Positions 8,721 through 18,044 are shown, counted from the first letter of the stretch. The stretch: DNA of 64,000 bases from JBGSIC01 sp041751875 (GCA_041751875.1 JBGSIC010000026.1:1-64000), one strand, 5' to 3'. Made by a program: numbers and translations. Notes: generated by a model not told the origin, from the letters alone.

Positions 8721-9569
8721 ATGAAAACCTACGCTGGTGCTCTAGTTACGGATCTCGATGGAACTCTCGCGGATAAGTCCAAGATCATTTCGTCCGACGT
8801 GAAAGCCGAATTGGAGCATCTTGGGTCAAAAGGGGTGTTGCGTGTAGTCGCTACGGGCCGTTCCTTACACGGTTTTCGAAAAATTATCTCTTCAGACTTT
8901 CCTATTGATTACGTGGCTTTTTCTTCAGGGGCAGGCATTTTTGACTGGCGGAAGCAGAAGCTCGAAAAGCACGCTCATTTGGAAGAAGAGGCTGTGAAGG
9001 GAGTGGTTCAGAGGCTTTTGGAGCATAATCTCGATTTCATGGTTCACGCCCCGATACCAGATAACCACTATTTTTATTATCGGCACGGTGGAGCACCCAA
9101 CACCGACTTCCATCAACGCGTGGCCATTTATCAAGAGTATGTAAAACCGTGGCCCGATCAGCAGAAATACGGAGCGGCCAGCCAGTTACTTGTGGTGGAA
9201 CCGCCAACCGAGAATTCCTGTTACACCTCACTATCGCGTCTGCTATCGCCTCTCACGGTGATTCGCGCCACCTCTCCCCTCGACTTTGCTTCACGTTGGA
9301 TTGAAATTTTCCCGGAAGGCGTTTCTAAGGCAAGCGCCGCAGCCTGGATCGTCACTCGGCATAACATCTCTGTTTCCCGGGTGATGGCGGTGGGTAATGA
9401 CTACAACGATTTTGATTTGCTCACATGGGCGGCAGTACCTTACTTGGTGGGCGATGGCGCTGAGGTGTTAAAGAAAGAGCTCCCCAACGTGAAATTAAAC
9501 TGTGCCAAGGATTTTCTTTCGGCTTTGCGAGCTGTTCCAGACTTTTTTAAAGACCCAAGACCAAAATAG
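8721..9569 (+). CDS. HAD-superfamily phosphatase, Cof/YidA type
   Basis: A 282-residue cytoplasmic hydrolase. Motif I is DLDGTL (residues 11-16, nucleophile D11, acid/base D13), motif II is VVATGRS, and motifs III/IV lie near the end (GVSKASAAAWI, VGNDYNDFDLL). The cap lies between motifs II and III, as in Cof-type phosphatases of sugar phosphates or cofactors. The open frame extends to 8649, but MKTYAGALVTDLDGTL at 8721 is the natural family start. Substrate unknown. Confidence 0.85.
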   Translation: MKTYAGALVTDLDGTLADKSKIISSDVKAELEHLGSKGVLRVVATGRSLHGFRKIISSDFPIDYVAFSSGAGIFDWRKQKLEKHAHLEEEAVKGVVQRLLEHNLDFMVHAPIPDNHYFYYRHGGAPNTDFHQRVAIYQEYVKPWPDQQKYGAASQLLVVEPPTENSCYTSLSRLLSPLTVIRATSPLDFASRWIEIFPEGVSKASAAAWIVTRHNISVSRVMAVGNDYNDFDLLTWAAVPYLVGDGAEVLKKELPNVKLNCAKDFLSALRAVPDFFKDPRPK

Positions 9570-9634
9570 AGACCGCTCTTTGCTCCCCTGACATAGCCAG
9601 TTTATGGCATTCAAACTGCATTTGGGTACTTGCT

Positions 9635-10069
9635 ATGAATTGTAACAATGCCCCGCGAGTCACATCGGTCAAAGAAGCTTATGACGTGTTTAAGGACATC
9701 GCTGAAGAAACCCAAGAGGTGCTAAGCGCAGCCTTTCTCAACTCTGCGCATGGAGTGTTGGGAAGGATGGAAATCTTTCGTGGGACCATTACGCATATCA
9801 CCGCAAGTCCTCGGGAAATTCTGCGGGCTGCACTACTGAAGAACGCAACGAAGATTCTCATTGCGCACAACCATCCTTCGCAAGATCCGTTGCCGAGTGC
9901 GGAAGATCAGAGATTCACGAAGCAATTGGAGAGAGCAGCGTGTTTGGTGGGAATTCCGCTGCTGGATCACCTAATTATTTGTCAGAGGAATGTTTTTTAC
10001 AGTTTCGCTGCTTCTAAGCAGTTAGGGCGATTTCTTGACCAAGGCGCGAGATGGCGCGATTACCGATGA
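9635..10069 (+). CDS. RadC-family JAB/MPN-domain protein, short form
   Basis: 144 residues containing only the MPN/JAB1 domain of RadC: a distal Glu in the strand region, then the zinc-site signature HNHPSQDPLPSAED and DHLIICQRNVFYSF. The N-terminal helix-hairpin-helix part of full RadC (about 220 residues) is absent. RadC proteins were once linked to DNA repair, but their biochemical role is unsettled. Its 3' end overlaps the convergent carbamoyltransferase gene by 56 bp, because the last 20 residues run past the usual family end. Confidence 0.78.
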   Translation: MNCNNAPRVTSVKEAYDVFKDIAEETQEVLSAAFLNSAHGVLGRMEIFRGTITHITASPREILRAALLKNATKILIAHNHPSQDPLPSAEDQRFTKQLERAACLVGIPLLDHLIICQRNVFYSFAASKQLGRFLDQGARWRDYR

Positions 10070-11756
10070 TCAAATGGTCGATGTCGGCGTGAGAGAAGCA
10101 AGCCATGGCGTCCTTCTGCGAACAAACGACGGGTTCGCAGTCGTTGAACGAAGTATTGATCAACATGGGAACGCCTGTTTTCTTGCGAAACGTATCTAGC
10201 AGTCGCCAGAAGAAAGGTTGAGTTTCCTTTTTCACTGATTGAATGCGACAGCTGTTGTCACTATGTACCACGCCCGGGATCTGATTGCGGGAAGAAGTCT
10301 TTACTTCGAAAACGGCCTCCATGGTCGGCGCGTAGAAAGAGTCATTGAACCAGTCTTGCTGGAATTCCCAGAGGACTGAGGCGGCAAATGGTCTAAAGGC
10401 TTCGCGATGCTTAACGCGACTGTTTAGTCGTTCTTTCATGTCTGCCACCCGGGGGTCCGCCAGAATGCTGCGGCTTCCAAGCGCACGCGGCCCAAATTCC
10501 ATTCGTCCTTGGACGAGCCCTAAGATTTGGCCCTTTGTTAAGCAGTCGACCATCCAATCGCAGAGGGCTTGCTCTTTGGCAAATGATCGCTCACTCACTT
10601 CAAAGGAAAAAGGGAAGGGGCTGTGTGCCGATTCGTCGTGGCTCGGACCGAGTAGTGCCCAGTGCCCTCCTTCGGCCGATAGATCTTCTCGGCGGCTGGC
10701 GGCTGCGGCCGCACCCACAGCGATGCCCGCATCGTGTGATGCCGGGGCCACCCAGACGTTCTTAAACGGAGTTTGCTTGAGAATTTTTCCGACCCAAACG
10801 CTGTTGTGCGCGCATCCGCCTGCCAAGGCGATGGAATCACTTGGCGCTTTTTTGTGCAATTGATTGAGACAGTGGCTGGCGATTTCTTCAAAGCGTGTCT
10901 GAATCGATTTCGCCAGATCCCAATGCATGCGATTTAATGGTTGCTCGGCTTTTCGAGGAGGAATGCCTAAAAGCTGAGTCAAAAAATTACTCGCGTAGAG
11001 AGTGTTAACATGAGGCTGATCGTTGCGCACTTCGAATGCCCCGATACTTTTTGCAATCGGCAGGGCTTCGAAATTGAGCTTGAAACCAAATTTCTCATCC
11101 TCGCGAACAATTTCTCTCATTTCTTTAAGATAGGTTGGCTGACCGTAAGCAGAGAGACCCATCACTTTGAATTCGTCGCCGAAGTACGGAAAGCCCAGGT
11201 ATTGGGTCATCGCACTATAGAAAAACCCGAGCGAGTGCGGGTAGTACACACGATTGAAAATATCAATGCGAGGCCCGTTCGCCCTGCCTGCGCTGGCGGA
11301 GACAAAGTCTCCCAATCCGTCGAAGGAGAAAAGAGCCGTTTCTTCGTCCGTCGCGAGAAACCGTGCACTCCAGAGATGGGCAAGGTGATGCTCCACTTTT
11401 TCAATGCGACGCGGACGAAGCCCCATTCGTTGAAGCTCTTCCGCGAGTGAAATTTTGTGCTTTGACCCCGCGACTTTCTTGGTCACGTTTGGGTGTTTAA
11501 GAGAGAACCAAATTTTTCGAAAGAGCGCGTTGTTCGGCTTACGCGCTACGGCGACGACCTTCACATCGCGTGGAGCCAGTTTCGCGTGTGAGAGGCAATA
11601 CTCGATGGCCCGGCGCGGAAACGATGCGTCGTGTTTTTTTCTTGAAAAGCGCTCTTCTTCGCACGCTGCAACAAGTACGCCGTCGACAACGAGAGCTGCG
11701 GAAGAATCACCATGCGAATAGCTGATACCAAGGACCGTAAGGGGAGTCTTAGCCAT
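10014..11756 (-). CDS. Carbamoyltransferase of the NodU/CmcH family
   Basis: 580 residues. The N-terminal Kae1-like domain begins LGISYSHGDSSAALVVDG, with the metal-binding KVEHHLAHLWSA motif and SFDGLGD. The C-terminal YrdC-like domain carries GRMEFGPRALGSRSILADPR and MLINTSFNDCEPVV. These are the hallmark motifs of enzymes that use carbamoyl phosphate to O-carbamoylate sugars or secondary metabolites (NodU, CmcH, TobZ). The substrate cannot be read here. It faces away from the GT4-like gene at 11914, which may place it in surface-sugar decoration. No biosynthetic gene cluster surrounds it. Confidence 0.9.
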   Translation of the reverse strand: MAKTPLTVLGISYSHGDSSAALVVDGVLVAACEEERFSRKKHDASFPRRAIEYCLSHAKLAPRDVKVVAVARKPNNALFRKIWFSLKHPNVTKKVAGSKHKISLAEELQRMGLRPRRIEKVEHHLAHLWSARFLATDEETALFSFDGLGDFVSASAGRANGPRIDIFNRVYYPHSLGFFYSAMTQYLGFPYFGDEFKVMGLSAYGQPTYLKEMREIVREDEKFGFKLNFEALPIAKSIGAFEVRNDQPHVNTLYASNFLTQLLGIPPRKAEQPLNRMHWDLAKSIQTRFEEIASHCLNQLHKKAPSDSIALAGGCAHNSVWVGKILKQTPFKNVWVAPASHDAGIAVGAAAAASRREDLSAEGGHWALLGPSHDESAHSPFPFSFEVSERSFAKEQALCDWMVDCLTKGQILGLVQGRMEFGPRALGSRSILADPRVADMKERLNSRVKHREAFRPFAASVLWEFQQDWFNDSFYAPTMEAVFEVKTSSRNQIPGVVHSDNSCRIQSVKKETQPFFWRLLDTFRKKTGVPMLINTSFNDCEPVVCSQKDAMACFSHADIDHLIIGNRAISRLGQEIALTA

Positions 11757-11913
11757 GTCTTAATTTCTGGGAATTGTTGAGGATGACACTGCGATCTGAA
11801 TGCCACGTCTTTTAAAGAAAAGGGAGGCAACAAATTCTCTTAAGTTTACACCGTTTCCCCTCGATAGGGTACATGAGTCCCTTCACCTTTTTTCCTCCTT
11901 AAATAAATCACCG

Positions 11914-13299
11914 ATGAATCCCATAATCATTATCGAAGCAATCGCATTTGCGTTGGTCGGTGCGGTTGTCGCCGCTCCTTTTCTTTGGCTCAATCTACGC
12001 TTTGCATCACGCCTCTCTTTAATAGATTGGCCGAAAGCACGTGGCATTTCCCAACAAGAAGTTCCTATTATCGGGTACGCCCTTGTTACCCTCACACTCG
12101 GCCTGCTGATTGGTTCAGCGTTTTTTGAATTCATTAGTCCTTGGGTAGTCGTAACAAGCGCGATCATCGCTCTGGTCGGTCACCTAGATGACCGTCATCC
12201 TTTGCCCCCTATCGAGAAACTCGTTCTTCAATTCCTTTGCGTAATTATCGTGGTTTTTTGCGATCCCAATATTCAAACTGCCATTGGAGACAAGTACGGT
12301 ATCTGGGGCGATCTGATTGCTATCTTCTTTATTGTTGGACTCGTTAACGCCATCAACTTCATCGACGGAATCGATGGCTTAGCCGGTACGGTGTTGGTGG
12401 TGGGAAGCTTGGGTTGCGTGCTTCTCTCGCAGGGCAATCCGGGAAGCTATCCCTACTTTGTCATTAGCAGCCTCATTCTGGGAATGATGGTTCCGTTTTT
12501 ATACTTAAATGTTTCTAAGAAACGCGGGTTTTTAGGCAACGTGGGAAGTTACTTTTTTGGATACCTTCTTGCGGTGATGCATCTCTCGGTTCCACTAAAC
12601 AGCATCGATCCCATTGCGGCATTTTCGATCTCCGCGCTTTGTTTCCTCATTCCCATCGCGGACTCGGTCACCGTGGTAACCACACGTCTTCTTTCGGTTC
12701 GTTCCCCCTTCCAGGGCGACAAGGGGCACCTGCATCACCGGTTGGTGCAGTCGAGCTTGCCGCTTCGTTATGTGCTTTTAAACTTCAGTTTGATTGGCCT
12801 TGCGGGTGTGGTGATTGCTTACTTTTTTAATACAAAGACCGCCATGCATCACAGCCGCTTGCCGCTGGTGATTTGCTTTGCTTACATCGGCATCATCTCG
12901 CTGCTCATCGGGATGATTGAAAAAGCTTCCAAAAAGCGGCTTCAGGGTTACTTCATGCGTTTTGATGAAGGTAGCCCAGTTTACTTTCTCAAGTACCGTT
13001 TGCGCGCCAAGAACGGGGAGAGCCTATCTAACGTGGTGCTAAAGCGCTTGGAAGCGAAAATCAGCACAGAAATTCGCGTGAACGACGTGTGTTTCGCCAA
13101 AGCTCCGGATGAACTTTTTGTGATTTTGAGCGCCTTGGAAGAACCCATCGCGGGGGTTTCCCAACGCATCAAACCGATTCTCGACCAAGAAGATCTGGAA
13201 GCGACTCTGCTAACCGATCGTGGCGAGTACTTGAAGCTCTCCTACCAAAACCAGACCACTCTATCGGGGCCTTCTAGCAGGCCCGTCCTCTCGAACTGA
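11914..13299 (+). CDS. WecA/MraY-like polyprenyl-phosphate sugar-1-phosphate transferase with extra C-terminal domain
   Basis: Integral membrane protein with about 11 hydrophobic segments. It carries the family's catalytic signatures: GHLDDRH (Mg site), NAINFIDGIDGLAG, FLGNVGSYFFGY and the sugar-recognition HLHHRL. It should transfer a HexNAc-1-phosphate to undecaprenyl phosphate and start a surface polysaccharide. The start at 11914 (MNPIIIIEAIAF) is preferred over 11800, which adds a non-hydrophobic leader. About 110 residues follow the last membrane segment. They resemble the second half of a GGDEF domain, with APDEL where GGDEF would be, so a degenerate nucleotide-sensing module is possible (see findings). 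Confidence 0.85.
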   Translation: MNPIIIIEAIAFALVGAVVAAPFLWLNLRFASRLSLIDWPKARGISQQEVPIIGYALVTLTLGLLIGSAFFEFISPWVVVTSAIIALVGHLDDRHPLPPIEKLVLQFLCVIIVVFCDPNIQTAIGDKYGIWGDLIAIFFIVGLVNAINFIDGIDGLAGTVLVVGSLGCVLLSQGNPGSYPYFVISSLILGMMVPFLYLNVSKKRGFLGNVGSYFFGYLLAVMHLSVPLNSIDPIAAFSISALCFLIPIADSVTVVTTRLLSVRSPFQGDKGHLHHRLVQSSLPLRYVLLNFSLIGLAGVVIAYFFNTKTAMHHSRLPLVICFAYIGIISLLIGMIEKASKKRLQGYFMRFDEGSPVYFLKYRLRAKNGESLSNVVLKRLEAKISTEIRVNDVCFAKAPDELFVILSALEEPIAGVSQRIKPILDQEDLEATLLTDRGEYLKLSYQNQTTLSGPSSRPVLSN

Positions 13300-13485
13300 A
13301 GGGGCTTGCGGACGCTGTGGACGCGCCCAGAATAAGCTCGCGCCTCTACTCCAAATAGACATTTCGGACATTGTGCGCGCGCTTTCAAGAAAACCCCTTT
13401 ATAGGACTTCCTTGAAAACGCACGCAATTCATCCGCGATTTCCACCAGGGTGGAGGGCGTGGGTTGACTATGCTATGTTCCCTCC

Positions 13486-15234
13486 GTGAAGCAACTAGAT
13501 TCCTTTTGGGCCCGGCACTGGGCGCTACGCCGCCTGGCGGCCGAGTTTAAGCCCTATCGGGGGGCGATGGCCTCCGTTATCGCGTTGGGCGTTGTTATTT
13601 CTTTGATCCAGCCTTTCTGTGCGAAATTGACCGAACGCGTGATCGACGACCTTCAAAAGGGGGCGAGCGAGCGCTTCTTTATTACTTTGCCCCTTATTCT
13701 GATCGCCGCTTTTTTGGTTAGCGGTGTCGCTAAGTTTTTCTACAACAGCGTGCGCCGGACGGTCTCGCAAGAAGTCGTTTGTTCCTTACGTTCCCGCCTT
13801 TTTGAAAAGTTTGTTCACTTTCCCTTGGAAAAGTTGCAAGGCACCCGTTCGGGCGAAATGCTTTCCACCATTCAAAACGATCTGGTCCAGGTAGACGCGG
13901 GAGCCGAAACCTTTTGTGATCTCATTAAGGAACCCGTGGCTTTTATTGGTTTGATGGGCGTTGCCTTTTACGCCAACTGGAAGCTCGCTCTTGCGACCTT
14001 GGTAGTAGCGCCCGTGGTGGCGTGGCTTTTTGCGGCAACCGGACAAGCGGTTAAGCGTTATAGCGTGCGGTGCCTTATGCGCTTTTCCGAGCTTATTACT
14101 TTGAGTCAGGAAAGTTTGGTGGGTGCCCATATCGTCAAAGTGTTTGGTTTGGAAAAGACCCTCATCGAAAAGTTTCAAGCTATTCAGGAAGAGTATTTTC
14201 GTACCCTAAGGAAGTCGATTCGCGTGCAGGAGATGAATGTTCCCGTGGTGGAACTTATTGGGGCGCTCCTGATGGCAGGGGTGTTGGCCTACGGAGGGTA
14301 CCAAATTTCTCTAGGACTGATGACTGCGGGACAGCTCATCGCTTTTGTAGTGGCTATCGGACTCGCGCAGATGCCGGTAAAGCAGCTCAACAGTGCTTTT
14401 ATTCGTATGCGGATTGCCCAAGCAGCGGCAGAGAGAATTTATACTTTTTTGGGAGCGGATGTTCCCGTGGTGGCAAACCAGTCTAATGCGTTGGCGTTTA
14501 ACGACCGCATTGAGTTTCGCAGTGTCGGATTACACTATGGAGACAAAAGAGCCCTCGACCAAATTAATCTCGAAGTAAAACGCGGGGAGTGCGTGGCCTT
14601 TGTGGGATTTAGCGGGAGCGGTAAATCGAGCATCGTAAACTTGCTTCCGCGTCTTTACGAAGCCTCAGAAGGCGAAATTCTGATCGATGGGAAGAGCACG
14701 AAGTTTTACAGCTTGGATGATTTGCGCTCGCTCTTTTCTTTTGTAACGCAAGAGACTTTTTTGTTTAACGATTCCATTTACGAGAATATTCGTTACGGCA
14801 AGCCCAGTGCTACAAAAGAAGAAATCGAGCGAGCCGCTGAGCAGGCTCACTGTTTGAGTTTTATTTCGAGGTTCCCCGAAGGTTTTGAGCGCAAAGTCGG
14901 TGAGCGTGGAATGCAGCTCAGCGGGGGAGAAAGGCAGCGAGTGGCTATTGCTCGCGCCATCCTAAAGGGCGCGCCGATTTTGGTATTAGATGAGGCGACT
15001 TCGAGTCTTGATAGTGCTTCAGAAGCAATCGTCCAGAAGGCGCTGGAATCGTTGATGCAGGGAAGAACCATTTTCTTGGTCGCTCACCGCTTTTCGACGG
15101 TTCGCAAAGCCAATCGTATTTATGTCATTGAAGGGGGCAAGCTCAAGGAGGCAGGCACCCACCAAGACTTGCTCTCCAAGCAAGGCGTCTACACTCAACT
15201 CTTTACGCACCAAACCGCACCGGGCGTAGTCTAA
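13486..15234 (+). CDS. MsbA-like ABC exporter (fused permease/ATPase)
   Basis: A 582-residue half-transporter. Six membrane helices lie in residues 20-310 and an ATPase domain follows, with Walker A GFSGSGKSS, Q-loop FVTQETFLF, signature LSGGERQR, Walker B ILVLDEAT and the switch histidine in LVAHRFST. Length and order fit MsbA, the lipid A-core flippase of the inner membrane, although related exporters of lipids or peptides look alike. The GTG start follows CCCTCC with no clear ribosome site. It lies downstream of the polyprenyl-sugar transferase on the same strand, consistent with envelope assembly. Confidence 0.8.
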   Translation: MKQLDSFWARHWALRRLAAEFKPYRGAMASVIALGVVISLIQPFCAKLTERVIDDLQKGASERFFITLPLILIAAFLVSGVAKFFYNSVRRTVSQEVVCSLRSRLFEKFVHFPLEKLQGTRSGEMLSTIQNDLVQVDAGAETFCDLIKEPVAFIGLMGVAFYANWKLALATLVVAPVVAWLFAATGQAVKRYSVRCLMRFSELITLSQESLVGAHIVKVFGLEKTLIEKFQAIQEEYFRTLRKSIRVQEMNVPVVELIGALLMAGVLAYGGYQISLGLMTAGQLIAFVVAIGLAQMPVKQLNSAFIRMRIAQAAAERIYTFLGADVPVVANQSNALAFNDRIEFRSVGLHYGDKRALDQINLEVKRGECVAFVGFSGSGKSSIVNLLPRLYEASEGEILIDGKSTKFYSLDDLRSLFSFVTQETFLFNDSIYENIRYGKPSATKEEIERAAEQAHCLSFISRFPEGFERKVGERGMQLSGGERQRVAIARAILKGAPILVLDEATSSLDSASEAIVQKALESLMQGRTIFLVAHRFSTVRKANRIYVIEGGKLKEAGTHQDLLSKQGVYTQLFTHQTAPGVV

Positions 15235-15261
15235 CTACCCTTGGAAACGCGATCTGAGTCC

Positions 15262-15612
15262 CTATTTTCCGGCGTTCGATTTTTTTAAGTTTTCTGGTAG
15301 GGGACGGCCTTCGACTTCCGATTCGGGAGAAGCGACTGAGCCCATTCCCAAATAGTCCTTCGTTTTTGAACAACCGTACATTTTCTTGATAAGCATTTCG
15401 TGCGCTTCGTTCTCCAGGTCCTTTAGCAGGTTGGCGCGCACCTGAAACGGCACGTGGGCATCGGTGGAATCGAGGTACGAAATGTACTCTTCAGCGACTT
15501 CACGTGTGAAGGCACCGATGTCATCGTAACTGCGATGGAACAGATTGTGTTCGAACAACTGATAGAGCGGATCCACAAAATGGTTTTCGCTCTTTTTTTC
15601 TTTTTGTTTCAT
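15262..15612 (-). CDS. Small hypothetical protein
   Basis: 116 residues, polar, without signal peptide or membrane helix. The N-terminal half is predicted to be helical (PLYQLFEHNLFHRSYDDIGAFTREVAEEYISYL), and a Gly/Pro-rich tail follows (DYLGMGSVASPESEVEGRPL). I do not recognise it. It is convergent with the ABC exporter and has GAGG upstream of its ATG. Confidence 0.55.
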   Translation of the reverse strand: MKQKEKKSENHFVDPLYQLFEHNLFHRSYDDIGAFTREVAEEYISYLDSTDAHVPFQVRANLLKDLENEAHEMLIKKMYGCSKTKDYLGMGSVASPESEVEGRPLPENLKKSNAGK

Positions 15613-15940
15613 AGGACGGCCTCGTAAAAGCTTCCGTACCTTCCCTGGGACAACAGTATCTACTCTACTTGCTACGGCACCCGTGCCTGGCGCCTTTAGA
15701 ACGCGATCATGGAGAGTGTTTCACAATTGATCAACATAACGCATTGAATTCACAGGTAAATGAACTGAAAAACGGCGCGCTGTATACAGGGTGTATTCAA
15801 ACCAACCACACGTCTTATTAAAGCTGTTGATATTATTAGTCTTTTTTGCGGGTCGACGGGTCCGAACTTGGCCGTTCCCTTGCAATTCTAAGGGGTGTCA
15901 TCCCAGTTTCTAGGCTGGGCAATTGTGAGGCGACAACAGA
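15613..15940. other. Intergenic region between divergent genes
   Basis: 328 bp without a convincing gene. It holds a degenerate copy of the AGGTGCC-type repeat (15682-15700), a 10-bp palindrome CTGTATACAG at 15780-15789 that could be an operator, and a CCCAG/CTGGG stem-loop at 15902-15919 just upstream of the lipoprotein start. Promoters for both flanking genes must lie here, but none matches consensus well. Confidence 0.5.
15682..15700 (+). repeat. Degenerate AGGTGCC-type repeat
   Basis: The sequence CGTGCCTGGCGCCTTTAGA differs only slightly from the palindrome at 25725-25743 and its flank (GGTGCCTGGCACCTTTTAGA), so the two are probably copies of one intergenic repeat. Confidence 0.45.
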
Positions 15941-16402
15941 ATGCGCACCGCGTTTAGACATTCTATTCGATCTACTTTGATCTTCTTCATTGCGATATTG
16001 ACGCTCTGCGCCTGCGAACGCCGCTGCCAGCAGTTGCCGGAACAGCCCTTTCAGAGCGTTTCAGATACCGAATGGCGATTGGTGCGCTCCACTGCACGCG
16101 GCGATGAGGGCCTGGACGCCTTTAACTTCTATATTCTGAAGCTCGATCAAGCCATGACGATTGAGATTTACTACGTCCGCAACAATCGGCGTGATCCGGA
16201 ACCCACCTATTACGGCAGCTACTATGTGCCGAGTGAGGGGGTCATTATTGCGGAGCTGCAAACAGCCCAAAGCTCAGGCGCCCAAAGTGTCCAGTACCAG
16301 TTCGACCTCAGCAACCGCTTGTACCTGTATGCCGGTGGGGCGACCATGGAATTCTACCCCTTCGAAGGCATCGTTAAGCCCGACAACTTGTGCACATTCT
16401 AG
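15941..16402 (+). CDS. Small lipoprotein of unknown function
   Basis: 153 residues. The signal sequence ends in a plausible lipobox (LTLCAC), after a basic N-terminus and LIFFIAIL core, so it is likely anchored in the outer or inner membrane. The mature part (SVSDTEWRLVRST, then alternating beta-strand pattern) resembles small lipoproteins of the META/copper-resistance type only loosely, and I make no assignment. It is followed at once by a strong hairpin with a T-run (16403-16459). Confidence 0.6.
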   Translation: MRTAFRHSIRSTLIFFIAILTLCACERRCQQLPEQPFQSVSDTEWRLVRSTARGDEGLDAFNFYILKLDQAMTIEIYYVRNNRRDPEPTYYGSYYVPSEGVIIAELQTAQSSGAQSVQYQFDLSNRLYLYAGGATMEFYPFEGIVKPDNLCTF

Positions 16403-16459
16403 AGGTGCCAGGTCCCTTTCCGTACTGCGTCCGGAAAGGGCACAGGCACCTGTCTTTTT
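16403..16459 (+). repeat. AGGTGCC hairpin repeat acting as terminator
   Basis: Interrupted inverted repeat: AGGTGCC (16403-16409) and CCCTTTCCG on the left, CGGAAAGGG and AGGCACCT (16444-16451) on the right, with a short loop between them, then TTTTT at 16455-16459. The same blocks occur at 32108-32155. It is placed exactly behind the lipoprotein stop codon, so it likely ends that transcript while also being a member of the repeat family. Confidence 0.7.
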
Positions 16460-16562
16460 AATTGCGACCATATCCTATCTACGTTATGACTCTGGCAAAG
16501 GGGCTATCCTCCTTATTTTAAGGCCCTTTTTCTAACCCTTTTCTAGGATAGAAGGAGAGTAC

Positions 16563-17066
16563 ATGGCGTCGAAAAATCTGAAAGCCGAGTTGCAAAAAGT
16601 GTTGCACTCGAAGGTGTTGAAAGATCTCACTCATCAGCTAAACGGCTACGAACAAAAAGTGAGAACGCTTGCGAAAGATTTTAACCTGAAGAGCCAAGAG
16701 GCGCGCAAACGCAGCAAAAAACAGGTCGACGAATTCTCCGCGCGTTTAAAGAAAACCCGCAAAGAAGTGGAAAAGACGCTTAAGAGTCTCTTGCAGCAGG
16801 AATCGAAACTGCTCAATGAACACTTCAGCGAATTGGCCAAGCATCTGAAAATGCTTTCGGCCCAAGATCAGCAGAAGGCGACCGCCGCGAAGACAAAGAA
16901 AAAAACTTCGAAGAGCAAAGCCAAAGCTTCCAAGCGCCCCGTCAAAGCCAAGGGCAAAAAGAACACGCGTCTTGAAACGCTAAAAGGCCTTCGCGGCGCT
17001 TCTCAACCTGAGATCATCAGCAGTGTACCTGTTGTTCCTCAGGAAGAGGGCAGCGCGAGCCGATAG
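16563..17066 (+). CDS. Lysine-rich coiled-coil protein
   Basis: 167 residues in three parts: a charged helical coiled-coil (residues 1-105, with heptad-like KSLLQQESKLLNEHFSELAK), a histone H1-like Lys/Ala/Ser segment (AAKTKKKTSKSKAKASKRPV), and a short tail. No signal peptide. GAAGGAGAG precedes the ATG. It may bind DNA or polyanions through the basic tail, as other H1-like bacterial proteins do, but no specific role can be read. Two similar basic proteins are encoded at 44002-44430 and 44633-45118. Confidence 0.65.
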   Translation: MASKNLKAELQKVLHSKVLKDLTHQLNGYEQKVRTLAKDFNLKSQEARKRSKKQVDEFSARLKKTRKEVEKTLKSLLQQESKLLNEHFSELAKHLKMLSAQDQQKATAAKTKKKTSKSKAKASKRPVKAKGKKNTRLETLKGLRGASQPEIISSVPVVPQEEGSASR

Positions 17067-17074
17067 CGGACAGT

Positions 17075-18007
17075 GTGCGCGTTTTTCACGGATTAGAACA
17101 AGCAACACAAGAAAACCAGCGCTTCGCCGTGGCGATTGGCAATTTTGATGGTTGCCACTTGGGTCATGTAGCGTTGATTACGCGTTTGCGTCAGGCGGCA
17201 AAGAAGCATCAGCTTCCTTCGCTGGTTCTGACTTTTTACCCTCATCCCGTGGAAGTTCTTAACCCCCAGAAAAAACTCAAACGCCTTACGACAACCTCAG
17301 AAAAGCTCTCCTGCTTTGAAGCCTTGGGAGTGGAGTACGTTTTGGTGGAAGCTTTTAACGAAAAGCTCGCCCAGTTATCCCCTCAGGCGTTTTTCGAGGC
17401 CTATCTCGACAAAGGACTTAAAGCGAAAAGTCTGCATGTGGGATTTAACTTTTCATTTGGAAAGAATCGAAGTGGGAGCACGGAAACGCTTCAGAGCTTT
17501 TGCGAAAAGACAGGAACAGAGTTGGAAATTACTCCTGCCTTTCAGAAGGATGGGGAACGGGTCAGTAGTTCCTTGATTCGACAGCTCGTGGAATGGGGGG
17601 AGGTGGAGAAGGCAGAACAGTACTTGGGCCGCCCCTATTCGATGCTGGGCCAGATAGCGCATGGTGATGGCAGGGGCTTGAAAATGGGTTTCCCTACGGC
17701 GAACCTGCGTTACCCCGCTGACAAGGTCCTCCCGAAGCGAGGCGTCTACGTGACCCGCGCCATCTGGCAGAAGCAGGCCTTTCTGTCTGTCACTAATGTC
17801 GGGGTGCGACCGACCTATGGCCAAGAAGAAACGCTGCATGTAGAAGCACATCTTTTAAATTGCGATGCGAAGTTATACGATGAATTCATTCAGTTAGACT
17901 TTTTGCGCCGTTTGCGGGACGAGAAAAAGTTCGCTTCTGAAGAGGAACTGGTTGCGCAAATTAAAGAAGACGTTGCTCGTGCTAAGAAAGAATTTCCAAG
18001 CGTCTGA
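17075..18007 (+). CDS. ribF: Bifunctional riboflavin kinase / FAD synthetase
   Basis: Makes FMN from riboflavin, then FAD. The N-terminal nucleotidyltransferase domain has AIGNFDGCHLGHVALI and TFYPHPVEVL, then VGFNFSFGKNRSGS and SSLIRQLVEWGEVEKA. The C-terminal kinase domain has GRGLKMGFPTANLRYP, GVYV and the acidic LYDEFIQLDFLRRLRDE. The 310-residue length is normal. The GTG start lies 8 bp after the upstream gene's stop, suggesting joint transcription with the coiled-coil gene and perhaps with glmU downstream. Confidence 0.94.
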   Translation: MRVFHGLEQATQENQRFAVAIGNFDGCHLGHVALITRLRQAAKKHQLPSLVLTFYPHPVEVLNPQKKLKRLTTTSEKLSCFEALGVEYVLVEAFNEKLAQLSPQAFFEAYLDKGLKAKSLHVGFNFSFGKNRSGSTETLQSFCEKTGTELEITPAFQKDGERVSSSLIRQLVEWGEVEKAEQYLGRPYSMLGQIAHGDGRGLKMGFPTANLRYPADKVLPKRGVYVTRAIWQKQAFLSVTNVGVRPTYGQEETLHVEAHLLNCDAKLYDEFIQLDFLRRLRDEKKFASEEELVAQIKEDVARAKKEFPSV

Positions 18008-18044
18008 TCGCTGTCTTAGCTCCGGCGCTTTTTGAGGGAGCACT

